Numbered from the stretch's first letter, positions 9,592-18,686 are shown. The stretch is 64,000 bases of DNA from Psychrobacter sp. 4Bb (GCF_002836735.1 NZ_PJAS01000077.1:32503-96502), one strand, 5' to 3'. The notes: generated by a model from the sequence alone, not told the origin. Translations and numbers: made by a program.

Positions 9592-9981
9592 ATGGCAAAA
9601 GACACTCGCAGTCGCAAAAAGGTGGCTCGTCGTTCAGTATCGGAGGGCATTGCCCATATCCATGCGTCTTTTAATAACACCATTGTTACGATTACCGATC
9701 GTCAAGGTAATGCATTGGCTTGGGCCACTTCAGGTGGACAAGGCTTCCGTGGTTCACGTAAATCTACACCATTTGCAGCTCAGGTTGCAGCTGAAGTCGC
9801 TGGTAAAGCGGCCCAAGAATATGGTGTTAAGAATATCGATGTTTTGGTCAAAGGACCAGGACCGGGTCGTGAGTCTGCGGTAAGAGCACTAGGTGCATTG
9901 GGTTATAAAGTTAACAGCATCTCTGATGTAACCCCAATCCCACACAATGGTTGCCGTGCGCCGAAAAAGCGCCGCGTCTAA
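9592..9981 (+). CDS. rpsK: 30S ribosomal protein S11
   Basis: Platform protein of the small subunit near the mRNA exit. The 129-residue product contains [17 protein letters not shown] near residue 20 and the conserved C-terminal [18 protein letters not shown]; the NG pair there is a known isoaspartate site in E. coli. Lies 20 bases after rpsM. A hairpin lies between it and rpsD. Confidence 0.98.
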   Translation: MAKDTRSRKKVARRSVSEGIAHIHASFNNTIVTITDRQGNALAWATSGGQGFRGSRKSTPFAAQVAAEVAGKAAQEYGVKNIDVLVKGPGPGRESAVRALGALGYKVNSISDVTPIPHNGCRAPKKRRV

Positions 9982-9992
9982 TATTAAAGACG

Positions 9993-10014
9993 AAGCTTTT
10001 TATACTAAAAGCTT
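9993..10014 (+). promoter_or_regulatory. Hairpin just upstream of the rpsD ribosome binding site
   Basis: Perfect 8-bp inverted repeat (AAGCTTTT at 9993-10000, AAAAGCTT at 10007-10014) with loop TATACT. It lies directly before the TAGGAG of rpsD. Possibly an mRNA structure that tunes S4 translation; no U run follows. Confidence 0.35.
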
Positions 10015-10029
10015 ATAGGAGACATAACA

Positions 10030-10671
10030 ATGGCCCGCTATATTGGACCAAAACTGAAATTATCACGTCGTGAAGGTACGGATTTAGGCCTTAAGTCTGG
10101 CGTTAAACCGTATGACGTAAAAACGAAGAAAGCTGGCCGTCCACCAGGTCAGCATGGCGTAAGCCGTAATAAGACCTCAGAATATGCTCTACAGTTGCGT
10201 GAAAAGCAAAAAGTTAAGCGTATTTATGGTGTACTAGAGCGTCAATTCGCGAACTACTATAAAGAAGCTGCTCGTAAGCGTGGCGCTACTGGTGAAAACC
10301 TACTAGCAATGCTTGAGAGCCGTCTAGATAACGTTGTATATCGCATGGGCTTTGGCTCAACTCGCGCAGAAGCACGTCAGCTAGTCAGTCATCGTACTGT
10401 TATGGTAAAAAAAGCTGGTCGTGATGAGTTTGTTCGTGTGAACATTCCTTCAATTCAGCTTCAAGATGGTGATGTCATCGCTATCCAAGAGAAATCTCGC
10501 GAACAGCTACGTATTAAAAACGCTATCGAATTAGCGACACAACGTGGTATTCCAGAATGGCTTGATGTTGACCACAGCAAACTACAAGGCACGTTTAAAC
10601 ATGCGCCTGATCGTATTGATCTACCTGCTGAAATCAACGAAAGCTTGATCGTTGAGCTATACTCTAAGTAA
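10030..10671 (+). CDS. rpsD: 30S ribosomal protein S4
   Basis: Primary 16S rRNA-binding protein, assembly initiator and, in E. coli, the feedback repressor of the alpha operon. The 213-residue product has the N-terminal domain without zinc-binding cysteines and an S4 RNA-binding domain from about residue 100 ([25 protein letters not shown]). A TAGGAG site precedes the ATG. It is a few residues longer than the E. coli protein (206). Confidence 0.97.
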   Translation: MARYIGPKLKLSRREGTDLGLKSGVKPYDVKTKKAGRPPGQHGVSRNKTSEYALQLREKQKVKRIYGVLERQFANYYKEAARKRGATGENLLAMLESRLDNVVYRMGFGSTRAEARQLVSHRTVMVKKAGRDEFVRVNIPSIQLQDGDVIAIQEKSREQLRIKNAIELATQRGIPEWLDVDHSKLQGTFKHAPDRIDLPAEINESLIVELYSK

Positions 10672-10679
10672 TGACGTAA

Positions 10680-10722
10680 TGCTCAATGTTATGAAAATGG
10701 CATTGAGCAATTAACGTTAATT
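10680..10722 (+). promoter_or_regulatory. Two adjacent palindromes between rpsD and rpoA
   Basis: A perfect 9-bp inverted repeat (10680-10688 with 10701-10709, 12-base loop) abuts a perfect 14-bp palindrome AATTAACGTTAATT (10709-10722) in the 80-bp rpsD-rpoA spacer. Neither has a T run. They may form an RNA processing or attenuation site separating ribosomal-protein from rpoA expression. Function unknown. Confidence 0.4.
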
Positions 10723-10751
10723 AAACCAGTTTAATAAATCGAGGTGACATC

Positions 10752-11759
10752 ATGATGCTAAATGCAACTGAGTTTCTAACGCCGAATGCCATTAATGTGG
10801 ATACGGTTAACGAAACGATTGCGAAAGTCACGCTCGAACCGTTAGAACGCGGCTTTGGGCATACCCTAGGTAATGCTCTGCGTCGCATCTTGTTATCTTC
10901 ATTACCTGGTGCTGCAGTCATTGAAGCTGAGATTGATGGTGTTGACCATGAATACTCAACGCTTGAAGGCCTGCAAGAAGACGTACTTGATTTGCTTTTG
11001 AACCTAAAAGGCTTAGCAATTACGCTTCATGACCAAAATGAAGTATTTTTGACCTTGGATAAACAAGGTCCAGGCACTATTACTGCTGCAGACATCGCGT
11101 TGCCGCACAATGTTGACATCATCAATCCAGAATTGGTCTTGGGTACATTGAGCGATCGTGGTCATCTTAAGATGCGTTTGCGTGTAGTGATGGGTCGTGG
11201 ATATGAGCCAGCAAACCAGCGCCGTGAAGATGGTGATACTAAAGCAATTGGACGCTTAAAGCTTGATGCAAGTTTTAGTCCTGTGCTTCGTGTTGCTTAT
11301 CAGGTTGAGAACGCTCGTGTAGAGCAGCGTACTGATCTTGATCGTCTTATCATTGAGCTTGAAACTAATGGCACTATAGATCCAGAAGAAGCAATTCGTA
11401 AAGCAGCCACTATTTTACAACAACAGATTTCTATCTTTGTTGACCTAGAAGCTGAAGAAGCGCCTGAGCCTGTGAAAGAGAAAGAAGAGGTTGATCCGGT
11501 GCTATTACGCCCTGTGGACGATCTTGAACTAACGGTTCGCTCAGCCAACTGCTTGAAAGCTGAAAACATTTACTATATCGGTGATTTGGTACAGCGTTCA
11601 GAGACTGAACTTCTAAAAACCCCAAATCTTGGTAAGAAATCATTGACAGAAATCAAGGACGTATTAGCGTCTAAAGATTTAGAGCTCGGTATGCGCCTAG
11701 ATAACTGGCCACCAGCTGATTTACGTGTTGATGATCGCTTTTCTTATCGTAGCCGTTAA
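10752..11759 (+). CDS. rpoA: DNA-directed RNA polymerase subunit alpha
   Basis: Dimerises to nucleate RNA polymerase assembly. The 335-residue product has the N-terminal domain (residues 1-235, with [20 protein letters not shown] near 30-49), an acidic/proline linker ([15 protein letters not shown]) and the C-terminal helix-hairpin-helix domain from about 250 ([34 protein letters not shown]) that contacts UP elements and activators. GAGGTGA precedes two in-frame ATGs (10752 and 10755); the second has better spacing, so the true start could be one codon later. Confidence 0.98.
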   Translation: MMLNATEFLTPNAINVDTVNETIAKVTLEPLERGFGHTLGNALRRILLSSLPGAAVIEAEIDGVDHEYSTLEGLQEDVLDLLLNLKGLAITLHDQNEVFLTLDKQGPGTITAADIALPHNVDIINPELVLGTLSDRGHLKMRLRVVMGRGYEPANQRREDGDTKAIGRLKLDASFSPVLRVAYQVENARVEQRTDLDRLIIELETNGTIDPEEAIRKAATILQQQISIFVDLEAEEAPEPVKEKEEVDPVLLRPVDDLELTVRSANCLKAENIYYIGDLVQRSETELLKTPNLGKKSLTEIKDVLASKDLELGMRLDNWPPADLRVDDRFSYRSR

Positions 11760-11778
11760 ACTTTAAGGATTTTTGACT

Positions 11779-12138
11779 ATGCGCCATCGTAAGAGTGGAG
11801 TCAAGCTGGGTCGTACCGGCAGTCATCGTAAGGCAATGTTTCAGAACATGACTAACTCATTATTTGAGCATGAACTGATCAAAACAACTTTACCAAAAGC
11901 TAAAGAACTACGTCGCGTTGCCGAGCCATTGATCACTATGGCTAAAGAAGACAGCGTTGCTAACCGTCGTTTAGCGTTCAGCCGTATGCGTAGCAAAGCT
12001 ATGGTAGGCAAATTATTTGGCACGTTAGGTCCTCGTTACCAGACGCGTCCAGGTGGTTATTTGCGTATCGTAAAATGCGGTTACCGTGATGGTGACAATG
12101 CGCCAATGGCTTATGTAGAATTGGTTGATCGTGACTAG
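11779..12138 (+). CDS. rplQ: 50S ribosomal protein L17
   Basis: Large-subunit protein near the exit tunnel. I chose the ATG at 11779 (nine bases after AAGGA), giving 119 residues beginning [17 protein letters not shown]; a TTG two codons upstream is too close to the ribosome binding site. Last gene of the alpha operon, followed by a strong intrinsic terminator. Confidence 0.97.
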   Translation: MRHRKSGVKLGRTGSHRKAMFQNMTNSLFEHELIKTTLPKAKELRRVAEPLITMAKEDSVANRRLAFSRMRSKAMVGKLFGTLGPRYQTRPGGYLRIVKCGYRDGDNAPMAYVELVDRD

Positions 12139-12163
12139 TTTTACACCTAAGACATATTCCCAT

Positions 12164-12194
12164 AAAAAAGCTCCAATGCAATTGGAGCTTTTTT
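12164..12194 (+). terminator. Intrinsic terminator of the alpha operon
   Basis: Perfect 14-bp stem (12164-12177 with 12181-12194) around a three-base centre, with A run on the left and T run on the right, so it can work for both strands. It separates rplQ (+) from the minus-strand yciO gene. Confidence 0.9.
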
Positions 12195-12249
12195 TTGTCT
12201 TAAATTTGACTAGATATACTAGTAGTTGTTTAAAGCAATAACTAGCTGT

Positions 12250-12870
12250 TTAGAGTAACAACGAATCGACATTGGCAGCACCTTGTCTGATAACTTCAGG
12301 AACGCTGCTAGTCATATCCACGATAGTAGTAAGCTTGGTTGTCTTTATACCTGCATTGATGAGACCGTCGATTTGATTGCCTAGCAAATCTTCAATCTCA
12401 AATGGGTCATCCAAAATATCGTCTCGATTAGGCAAAATCAGTGAGCTGGTTAAGATAGGTTCATCCATCGCTTCTAATAATGCTTGAGCAATGGGGTTAC
12501 TAGGTACACGAATACCAATGGTTTTTTTCTTTGCATGCGCCAGTTTTTTCGGTACGTCTTTGGTGGCAGTAAGAATAAAAGTAATTGGGGCAGGTGTGTG
12601 GGCTTTCAGCTGTTTAAATTGCACGTTATCAACTGTTGCATAATTGGCAATTTCGCTTAGGTCGCGGCATAGCAAGGTAAATTGATGCTTATCATCGAGT
12701 TCACGGATTTGCTTGAGTTTAGCTAGGGCATCCTTTGCACCCAAACGGCAACCAAAAGCATAACTGGTATCCGTTGGATAAATGATTAACTGATCTCTGC
12801 GCAATAGGTCAGCGGCTTGCTCAATGAGACGTGGCTGCGGATTATCGGGATGAATATAAAAGACTTCCAT
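12250..12870 (-). CDS. yciO: YciO family protein (Sua5/YrdC/YciO fold)
   Basis: 206-residue protein of the YrdC-like fold, closest by memory to E. coli YciO, which has the same length and shares the start FYIHPDNPQ, the TFIL motif and the run KKTIGIRVPSNPIAQALLEA. The family is related to threonylcarbamoyladenylate synthase (TsaC/Sua5), which makes the precursor for t6A37 in tRNA. YciO itself has weak or uncertain activity in vivo. The nucleotide-binding region IIYPTDTSYAFGC lies near residues 29-41. It is a single gene on the minus strand, convergent with the alpha operon. Confidence 0.88.
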   Translation of the reverse strand: MEVFYIHPDNPQPRLIEQAADLLRRDQLIIYPTDTSYAFGCRLGAKDALAKLKQIRELDDKHQFTLLCRDLSEIANYATVDNVQFKQLKAHTPAPITFILTATKDVPKKLAHAKKKTIGIRVPSNPIAQALLEAMDEPILTSSLILPNRDDILDDPFEIEDLLGNQIDGLINAGIKTTKLTTIVDMTSSVPEVIRQGAANVDSLLL

Positions 12871-13102
12871 AGTGGTTCCTTATTTTATAATTATTGGTTT
12901 TTAATTGAGACAAATTTTTCATTAATTAGATGTGGTTCAATCACTGGATATATTAGAAAAACTATTCTAGAACTAAAGCAGATTAATATTTTCAAAATAC
13001 CACTTCAGTTATCAGTATAGCTCAAAGTAGATATAAGTTTAGTGGCAAGGCGTTACCAACCGTAGAAAATCGTTAATAAGTAGGAACACTTAGTAATTTG
13101 AA

Positions 13103-13846
13103 TTAAGCGTTGATTTCAGATGGAGAAATGCAAGCGCTAAGTAAAGCAATCAGTAAAGTCTTAGCGTCACGCGGCAGAGTATGAGGTTTGGCTATATAGC
13201 TTTGGACTTGCTGATAGACATCAATAGCAAAGGTGCTACTACTGGTGTCGAAGTCGGCAAACAAGTTATCTTGTGAGACTTGGAAATTTCGTCCACACGC
13301 CAAGGTGAATAGACACTCTAATGCTTGAGGTTTGATTTCTACACGCTCAAACGCTTGTTGCTGCGCCGCTGATCGTCCATCTGGTGCATACCAGTAACCA
13401 AAGTCAGATAGTTGTCTACGAGCGTCACCAGCTACGCACCAATGACTGATTTCATGCAGAGCACTGGCAAAAAATCCGTGAGCAAATTCAATTCGAGCGG
13501 GTTCATTATCTTGAGCTGGAAAATACTCGGGTTCATCATTGCTACGAGCCAATATAACTTGCTGATCAGCGAATAAAGTATTAAATAATTGTATGAGCCA
13601 GTCGGTAGCTAATCGTTCGCTATCAATTATCAATTCTGCTGTGTGAGTATTGTCAGATTGAGTACTAGACAATTTTTGCCACTGACTTCTCCATTCTTTT
13701 AAATACTCATTTTTATTGTGAGAGAGTATATTGTTAGATGATTTTTCAGTATGATTCTTTAATTGAATGAGCTGTTGTAGCAATGAACTTGCTCCAGTAG
13801 AAGAAAGTAAATCAGAAAAATTAATTTTATTATCGGATAGATTCAT
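13103..13846 (-). CDS. epmC: Elongation factor P hydroxylase
   Basis: EpmC (YfcM) family, which hydroxylates the beta-lysylated lysine of EF-P. The metal-binding HEISHW motif is visible (near residue 135), followed by the diagnostic DFGYWYAPDGR and VEIKPQALECLF segments. At 247 residues it is longer than the E. coli protein (about 182) because of an N-terminal extension of roughly 65 polar residues without recognisable domain. epmA, epmB and efp are not in the window. Minus strand, divergent from yceD. It could be regulated together with yceD from the 180-bp shared upstream region. Confidence 0.88.
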   Translation of the reverse strand: MNLSDNKINFSDLLSSTGASSLLQQLIQLKNHTEKSSNNILSHNKNEYLKEWRSQWQKLSSTQSDNTHTAELIIDSERLATDWLIQLFNTLFADQQVILARSNDEPEYFPAQDNEPARIEFAHGFFASALHEISHWCVAGDARRQLSDFGYWYAPDGRSAAQQQAFERVEIKPQALECLFTLACGRNFQVSQDNLFADFDTSSSTFAIDVYQQVQSYIAKPHTLPRDAKTLLIALLSACISPSEINA

Positions 13847-14027
13847 AGAGAAGACATTGACTTAATAAATACTAAAGACAAAAAACTTTAGGTAAAAGGT
13901 AAGTAGTAGAAGAGCTTAAACAAATTTACTATCAAAAAATCTTAACATACTAGCGCTAGCAGAATATGGCACTTTCCGTTAGTATGGCAGGCAATATTAT
14001 ACACCGTTTTTATGAATGAGGCCGCGC

Positions 14028-14621
14028 ATGTCAAGCACTCCAGAAACTAAACCGTCAGCACCTCACGCTGACAATAAAAAAGCGCCTGTATCTACTGGCA
14101 TGCCTGAGCACATCTCCTTAGATAAGTGGGCAGACACTGGTTACGAATGGTCAGGAGAGGTCAAGCCAAGCTCGTTTGATCGTCTTGCTACTACTTTGAG
14201 TACTGAACATGAGCAGTCAGACATACAGCTCAACGCTAACTTATATCGTCGTAACAACGTCTTGCATCTAGCATTTACTTTGACAGGTGATGTTTGGCTA
14301 ACTTGTCAGCGCTGTTTACAACCAATCGCGATAGACTTGTCTGATGATTATGACATCGCGCTACTCGAAAACGACAGTCAGGTTCGTTTAGTTAAAGATG
14401 AACAAGATTATTTATTACTGGATGAAATCGTTACCGAGCAATCTCCAGAGCGTCTGTTACCATTTAAGAAATTGGTAGAAGACGAAATCTTGCTCAAAAC
14501 ACCAATGGCACCAAAGCATGACGATTGTGAAATGTCTGTTGAGCAGTTTGGTGAAATACCAGAAGAAGAGGAAGGTGAAAATCCTTTCGCTGCTTTAGCC
14601 TCGCTAAAAGGCAAACTATAA
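14028..14621 (+). CDS. yceD: YceD family protein (DUF177), 23S rRNA accumulation protein
   Basis: 197-residue acidic protein of the DUF177 family, required in E. coli and plants for normal 23S rRNA accumulation. The signature CxxCL is present (LTCQRCLQPIAIDL, middle of the protein), as is the late DEIVTEQSPERLLP-like segment. I chose the ATG at 14028, six bases after GAGG; an ATG four codons upstream has no ribosome binding site. The N-terminal 35 residues are low-complexity and polar. It lies upstream of rpmF as in most proteobacteria, but with an unusually long 318-bp gap. Confidence 0.88.
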   Translation: MSSTPETKPSAPHADNKKAPVSTGMPEHISLDKWADTGYEWSGEVKPSSFDRLATTLSTEHEQSDIQLNANLYRRNNVLHLAFTLTGDVWLTCQRCLQPIAIDLSDDYDIALLENDSQVRLVKDEQDYLLLDEIVTEQSPERLLPFKKLVEDEILLKTPMAPKHDDCEMSVEQFGEIPEEEEGENPFAALASLKGKL

Positions 14622-14717
14622 GCACTAAAACTATCTACTCGATGCATTTAAAAAACCTTTTATCAGCTTTGTACAGAAGAGTGCGAGGCAGGGCTTTATT
14701 AATTTAATAAACATGCG

Positions 14718-14723
14718 TATAAT
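14718..14723 (+). promoter_or_regulatory. Candidate -10 element before rpmF
   Basis: Perfect TATAAT at 14718-14723 with a poor -35 (TTTATT, 17 bp upstream) in the 318-bp yceD-rpmF gap. If used it gives a leader of about 210 bases before rpmF. I see no other convincing feature in this gap. Confidence 0.35.
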
Positions 14724-14939
14724 GTCCGGTTTATTGCATTCGAGCAACCTGTTGCTTGCTGATAGAAACTGACTGGGTAAATTTTTTATAAGATTCAGCC
14801 TTGGTCAGTGCTTTATGTGAGTGGCAATCTATTTAACTAATGATGCTTAAGACTTAGGTTGTTGTGATTATATAGCCTCTGTCAGTATCGACTTAAGCTG
14901 AATTTCAAGCTTATCCCTTTTAAGTATAGGAGCTATATC

Positions 14940-15122
14940 ATGGCTGTTCAAAAAAGTCGTAAAAGCCGTTCTCGTCGTGACATGCGCCGTTCACATCACC
15001 GTATGGAAATTGCTGAACTAAGCGTAGATGCTACTACTGGTGAAAAACATCGTCGTCATCACATGACTAAAGATGGTTTCTACCGTGGTCGTCAACTGTT
15101 CAAAGTCAGCCAAGACGCCTAA
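14940..15122 (+). CDS. rpmF: 50S ribosomal protein L32
   Basis: 60-residue large-subunit protein. The N-terminus [20 protein letters not shown] and the C-terminal [15 protein letters not shown] are family-typical. No zinc-binding cysteine pairs are present, so this is the zinc-free form. An AGGAG site precedes the ATG. A terminator follows, so it is probably transcribed separately from the downstream fab genes. Confidence 0.97.
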   Translation: MAVQKSRKSRSRRDMRRSHHRMEIAELSVDATTGEKHRRHHMTKDGFYRGRQLFKVSQDA

Positions 15123-15220
15123 GACATTGGCTCTACGATAGCTTAGGCGAAGATAGTAATAGTACTGGTGACTATTATTGTTTTTGCCTAGTTATTATTA
15201 GTCAATAAGCTTTGAGCTAA

Positions 15221-15276
15221 AAAAAGCCAAGTTATTTCGCTATCATATATTATGTGGCTGGATAACTTGGCTTTTT
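15221..15276 (+). terminator. Intrinsic terminator after rpmF
   Basis: Perfect 15-bp inverted repeat (15221-15235 with 15262-15276), ending in T5, with an unusually large 26-base loop. Located about 100 bp after rpmF. Confidence 0.7.
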
Positions 15277-15414
15277 GTTATTTATAGCTAGGCTTGTTGT
15301 TTAATTCGCTTGTTATTTTTAGTAGATTTAAAAATGTGCTGATATAATCTGCTCGTTTAATTTGGGCAGCGTTACTCTTGCTGTTTGGTTTGCATCCGCT
15401 ATGATAATAGTGTC

Positions 15415-15437
15415 TGTCAGTGTATAGTTTACTGACA
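15415..15437 (+). promoter_or_regulatory. Operator-like palindrome upstream of fabD
   Basis: TGTCAGT (15415-15421) and ACTGACA (15431-15437) form a perfect 7-bp inverted repeat with a 9-bp centre, 110 bp before fabD. There is a TATAAT at 15492-15497 downstream. The size suits a dimeric repressor site for fatty-acid synthesis control, but the regulator is unknown. Confidence 0.35.
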
Positions 15438-15547
15438 ATCCGTTTTCTTGCATAAATACTTGAAGTAGCGGCTTTGTATAGCATCTAATAATATAATACA
15501 CCCCATTGTTTTTAGGGATATTTCTAATCAGATAAGGAATATTGGTT

Positions 15548-16516
15548 ATGGCTTCTGTACCCGATATGGTAAAAAAGCAACCCGCTCGTATCGCGGTTAT
15601 TTTTCCTGGACAAGGATCTCAAGCAGTCGCAATGACGAGTGAGCTTGCTGAAATCTATCCAGAGATACGCGATACATTTACCGAAGCGAGTGAGGCGCTT
15701 GGTGAGGATTTGTGGGCAATCTGTCAGGACGAAGAAAAACTCAATCAAACCCAATATACTCAGCCTGCGCTTTTGACAGCTAGTATTGCTATTTGGCGTG
15801 TCCTACAACAAAAAATAGAAGAGACGCCTTGTTATTTAGCTGGTCACTCTTTGGGCGAGTACAGTGCCCTGTGTGCTGCCAATGTGATATCGCTGGGTGA
15901 TGCAGTCACTTTAGTACATAAGCGCGGTCAGTTGATGCAAGAGGCCGTTGTAGGTGTTGATACTGCTATGGCTGCAGTATTAGGACTAGAAGATAACCGA
16001 GTCGAAAACTTGTGTGAGCAAGCAACCGAACATGTCGAAGATGCAGTAGTCGGTGCAGCCAACTTTAATAGTCCAGGACAAGTGGTTATCTCGGGTAACG
16101 CTGCTGGTGTCAATGCTGTTATTGATAAAGTCAAAAATACTGGCAAAAAATCTGTTCCTCTAAAAGTGAGTGTGCCGTCTCATTGCGCACTTATGGAACC
16201 TGCCAGCAATGCATTGGCTGAAATACTAGCGGGTATCAAGTTTGATCAGGCAACCATTCCTGTTATACAAAATCGTTATGCACGCGTTGAAACCAGTGCG
16301 GTCGGTATCAAGCAAGCATTGACCGAACAGCTGAGCGAGCCAGTACTGTGGTCAAAAACCATGCAAGAGTTAGCTGACAAGCAAATCAATATCTTAATCG
16401 AATGTGGCAGTGGTAATGTACTGAGCAATTTGGCGAAGCGTCAAGCGCAGCCAATCGCAAGCTATCCTACTGATAAGCCTGCCCGTCTAGAAAAATTATT
16501 GGAGGTGTTATTATGA
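15548..16516 (+). CDS. fabD: Malonyl CoA-acyl carrier protein transacylase
   Basis: Transfers malonyl groups from CoA to ACP in type II fatty-acid synthesis. From the ATG at 15548 (nine bases after AAGGAA) the product is 322 residues; a TTG at 15542 is too close to the ribosome binding site. FPGQGSQ lies near residue 20, the nucleophilic serine is Ser100 in GHSLGEYSAL, and the partner His is in VPSHCALM near residue 210. It overlaps fabG by 4 bases. plsX and fabH, its common neighbours, are absent here. Confidence 0.96.
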   Translation: MASVPDMVKKQPARIAVIFPGQGSQAVAMTSELAEIYPEIRDTFTEASEALGEDLWAICQDEEKLNQTQYTQPALLTASIAIWRVLQQKIEETPCYLAGHSLGEYSALCAANVISLGDAVTLVHKRGQLMQEAVVGVDTAMAAVLGLEDNRVENLCEQATEHVEDAVVGAANFNSPGQVVISGNAAGVNAVIDKVKNTGKKSVPLKVSVPSHCALMEPASNALAEILAGIKFDQATIPVIQNRYARVETSAVGIKQALTEQLSEPVLWSKTMQELADKQINILIECGSGNVLSNLAKRQAQPIASYPTDKPARLEKLLEVLL

Positions 16517-17241
16517 GCCGTACGATTACATTAGTGACTGGCGCTAGCCGAGGTATTGGCAAAGCAGTGGCCAAACGTTTTGCTAAAGAAGGACATTTTG
16601 TCATTGGAACTGCGACCACTGAAAAGGGCGCAGAGCTTATCGATGACTACCTTCATGACACTGGTGGTATTGGTCGTGTTTTAGACGTACGTGATACTGC
16701 TCAAATTGACAAATTATTTGAAGAGATCGAAAGCGTTTATGGCGCGGTACAAGTATTGGTTAACAATGCCGGTATCACTCAAGATGGTCTACTGATGCGC
16801 ATGAAAGATGAAGATTGGGAAAACGTTATTGATACCAATCTGACATCGGTATATCGCATGAGCAAACGTGCCGTACGCGGTATGATGAAAGCACGCCGCG
16901 GCCGTATTATCAACATCACCTCAGTAGTAGCTCAAATGGGCAATGCAGGCCAATCTAACTATGCGGCGACCAAAGCTGGCGTAGAAGGGTTTAGCCGTAC
17001 GCTTGCACGTGAGATTGGTTCACGCCAAGTGACCATTAACTGCGTGGCACCAGGCTTGATCGAAACGGATATGACAGATGAGCTTGATGAGCGTCTATTG
17101 AACTCTATGTTAGATGCTGTACCTATTAGTCGTCTTGGTCAGCCAGAAGACATCGCTGCAGCGGTACATTTCTTAGCTAGCGATGAGGCCAGCTATATCA
17201 CAGGTGCTGTCATTCCTGTCAATGGTGGCATGTATATGTAG
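16513..17241 (+). CDS. fabG: 3-oxoacyl-ACP reductase
   Basis: NADPH-dependent short-chain reductase of fatty-acid elongation. The 242-residue product has the cofactor motif TGASRGIGKA at residues 8-17, NNAG near 85, and the catalytic Tyr150 and Lys154 in SNYAATKAG with a Ser in INITSVV near 137. The ATG overlaps the fabD stop (ATGA), so the two are translationally coupled. The C-terminal FLASDEASYITGAVIPVNGGMYM is family-typical. Confidence 0.96.
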   Translation: MSRTITLVTGASRGIGKAVAKRFAKEGHFVIGTATTEKGAELIDDYLHDTGGIGRVLDVRDTAQIDKLFEEIESVYGAVQVLVNNAGITQDGLLMRMKDEDWENVIDTNLTSVYRMSKRAVRGMMKARRGRIINITSVVAQMGNAGQSNYAATKAGVEGFSRTLAREIGSRQVTINCVAPGLIETDMTDELDERLLNSMLDAVPISRLGQPEDIAAAVHFLASDEASYITGAVIPVNGGMYM

Positions 17242-17335
17242 TCAATATACGAGCGTTACATAGTTATAATAAAAAACTGTGTGAACGAGTGTAAACTATA
17301 ATAAAGGGTGCTATAATGACGGATACTTTTGAGTC

Positions 17336-17361
17336 AAAGCCCTGTATGATAACAGGGCTTT
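17336..17361 (+). terminator. Hairpin after fabG, possible weak terminator
   Basis: Perfect 10-bp inverted repeat (17336-17345 with 17352-17361), loop of six, followed by a short, interrupted T run. It separates fabD-fabG from acpP, which probably has its own promoter and needs much higher expression. Confidence 0.6.
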
Positions 17362-17511
17362 ATTAGACATCAGACAAACTGTATAACATGTCATAGAGTA
17401 CTCAGACAGCATTGCTGGTCTGGCAAACGCATTTTATATACCATGCTATAGCGTTAAATAAGGCGATATAGCAGTTTATTAAAAATAATAGATGATAACG
17501 GAGTGATCTAC

Positions 17512-17748
17512 ATGAGTAATGATATCGAGCTAAGAGTAAAAGCAGCAGTAGCTGAGCAACTAGGTATGAATGTTGAAGACATCAACAACGATGCTTCATT
17601 CATGGAAGACCTAGGTGCAGATTCTTTAGATCTAGTTGAATTGGTTATGTCATTTGAAAGTGATTTTGGTATCACTATTCCTGATGAAGATTCTGCAGAA
17701 TTGACTACTGTTCAAAAAGCAATCGATTACGTACAAGCCCAACTATAA
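17512..17748 (+). CDS. acpP: Acyl carrier protein
   Basis: 78-residue acidic carrier protein. Ser38 in the DSLDLVEL motif carries the 4'-phosphopantetheine arm. I chose the ATG at 17512, eight bases after GGAG; a GTG three codons upstream is inside the ribosome binding site. Own hairpin upstream and terminator downstream suggest a monocistronic, highly expressed transcript. fabF, which often follows acpP, is not present in the window. Confidence 0.97.
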   Translation: MSNDIELRVKAAVAEQLGMNVEDINNDASFMEDLGADSLDLVELVMSFESDFGITIPDEDSAELTTVQKAIDYVQAQL

Positions 17749-17777
17749 TTTGCTACTTATTTAGCAGATTTATAATG

Positions 17778-17808
17778 CCGCTTATCTGATTAGATAGGCG
17801 GTTTTTTT
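17778..17808 (+). terminator. Intrinsic terminator of acpP
   Basis: 10-bp stem with one G-U pair (17778-17787 with 17792-17801), GATT loop and T7 (17802-17808). Confidence 0.88.
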
Positions 17809-18030
17809 ATGGGTGCGTGATTGTTATTTTCAAATGCAGCAATCGAATTTAACATTGACTACGTCAATTCAACATTATTCAACATACTATTACTATCTAC
17901 ATCGACTCCTTTTATCTATACTCATAACAGTAAGTCGTAGAAAAAGACGCCAGTTAGATTTTCAGTATATTGTCTGACTATGTGTTTTATGAAAAGAATG
18001 ATAAATAATAATATTTCAAGGAGTAGATAT

Positions 18031-18540
18031 ATGGGTATGTTTAGCTTTGCAAAAGATATCGGTGATAAGATTTTTAACCGTGATGACGAAAAGCATGATG
18101 CTAAGACAGAAACGAAAGCAGATGCCAATACACCAGTACAAAGCAGTGAGCCGAGTGCACAATCAGTGGCAAATATTTTGTTGCGCCGTATTCAGCAGCA
18201 AAACCTCAATATCAGTAACCTAAAAATCAAATATAATGGTTCTACAGATACTGCAGAAATCAGTGGTAATGCTAAAACTCAAGCTGATCGTGAAAAAGCA
18301 ATTATCGCTATCGGTAACGTGCAAAACGTTGCAAAAGTTATTGATAACATCGATATTGAAGAAGATGCACCTGAATCTACAATGTATACGGTAAAGTCTG
18401 GTGACAGCTTATCTAAGATTGCTAAAGAAGTTTATGGTTCATCTGGCGACTATATGAAAATATTTGAAGCGAACAAGCCAATGTTATCTGATCCAGATAA
18501 AATCTATCCAGGTCAAGTACTACGTATTCCTAAGCCATAA
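18031..18540 (+). CDS. kbp: Kbp-like BON-LysM protein (YgaU family)
   Basis: 169-residue protein with an N-terminal BON-like domain (about 45-115) and a C-terminal LysM domain (about 121-167, starting YTVKSGDSLSKIAKEVYG and ending YPGQVLRIP). The order and the N-terminal MGMFSFAKDIGDKIF match E. coli Kbp (YgaU), a cytoplasmic potassium-binding stress protein. There is no signal peptide. The ATG at 18031 lies seven bases after AAGGAG; an upstream in-frame start at 17980 is rejected. Single-gene transcript closed by a terminator. Confidence 0.88.
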   Translation: MGMFSFAKDIGDKIFNRDDEKHDAKTETKADANTPVQSSEPSAQSVANILLRRIQQQNLNISNLKIKYNGSTDTAEISGNAKTQADREKAIIAIGNVQNVAKVIDNIDIEEDAPESTMYTVKSGDSLSKIAKEVYGSSGDYMKIFEANKPMLSDPDKIYPGQVLRIPKP

Positions 18541-18598
18541 TGTTAAGAGAAGCGTATAGAAAAATAATACTTTAAATATGATATTCTAATAAAAAAAG

Positions 18599-18624
18599 CC
18601 TCTTATTATTAAGAGGTTTTTTTT
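18599..18624 (+). terminator. Intrinsic terminator after kbp
   Basis: 7-bp stem (CCTCTTA 18599-18605 with TAAGAGG 18610-18616) followed by eight T; A-rich on the left side. Confidence 0.8.
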
Positions 18625-18686
18625 ATGTTGTACACTTCAAATAACCATTTTATCTCAGGGAGATTTGATAATCATAAAACAATTGG

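Noticed and set aside
12817..13020. Plus-strand 67-codon ORF across the yciO start
   Set aside because: Overlaps the yciO 5' end on the other strand and reads as AT-rich noise.
15278..15484. Minus-strand 68-codon ORF between rpmF and fabD
   Set aside because: Composition is not protein-like, it overlaps the rpmF terminator and an operator-like palindrome, and there is no ribosome binding site.
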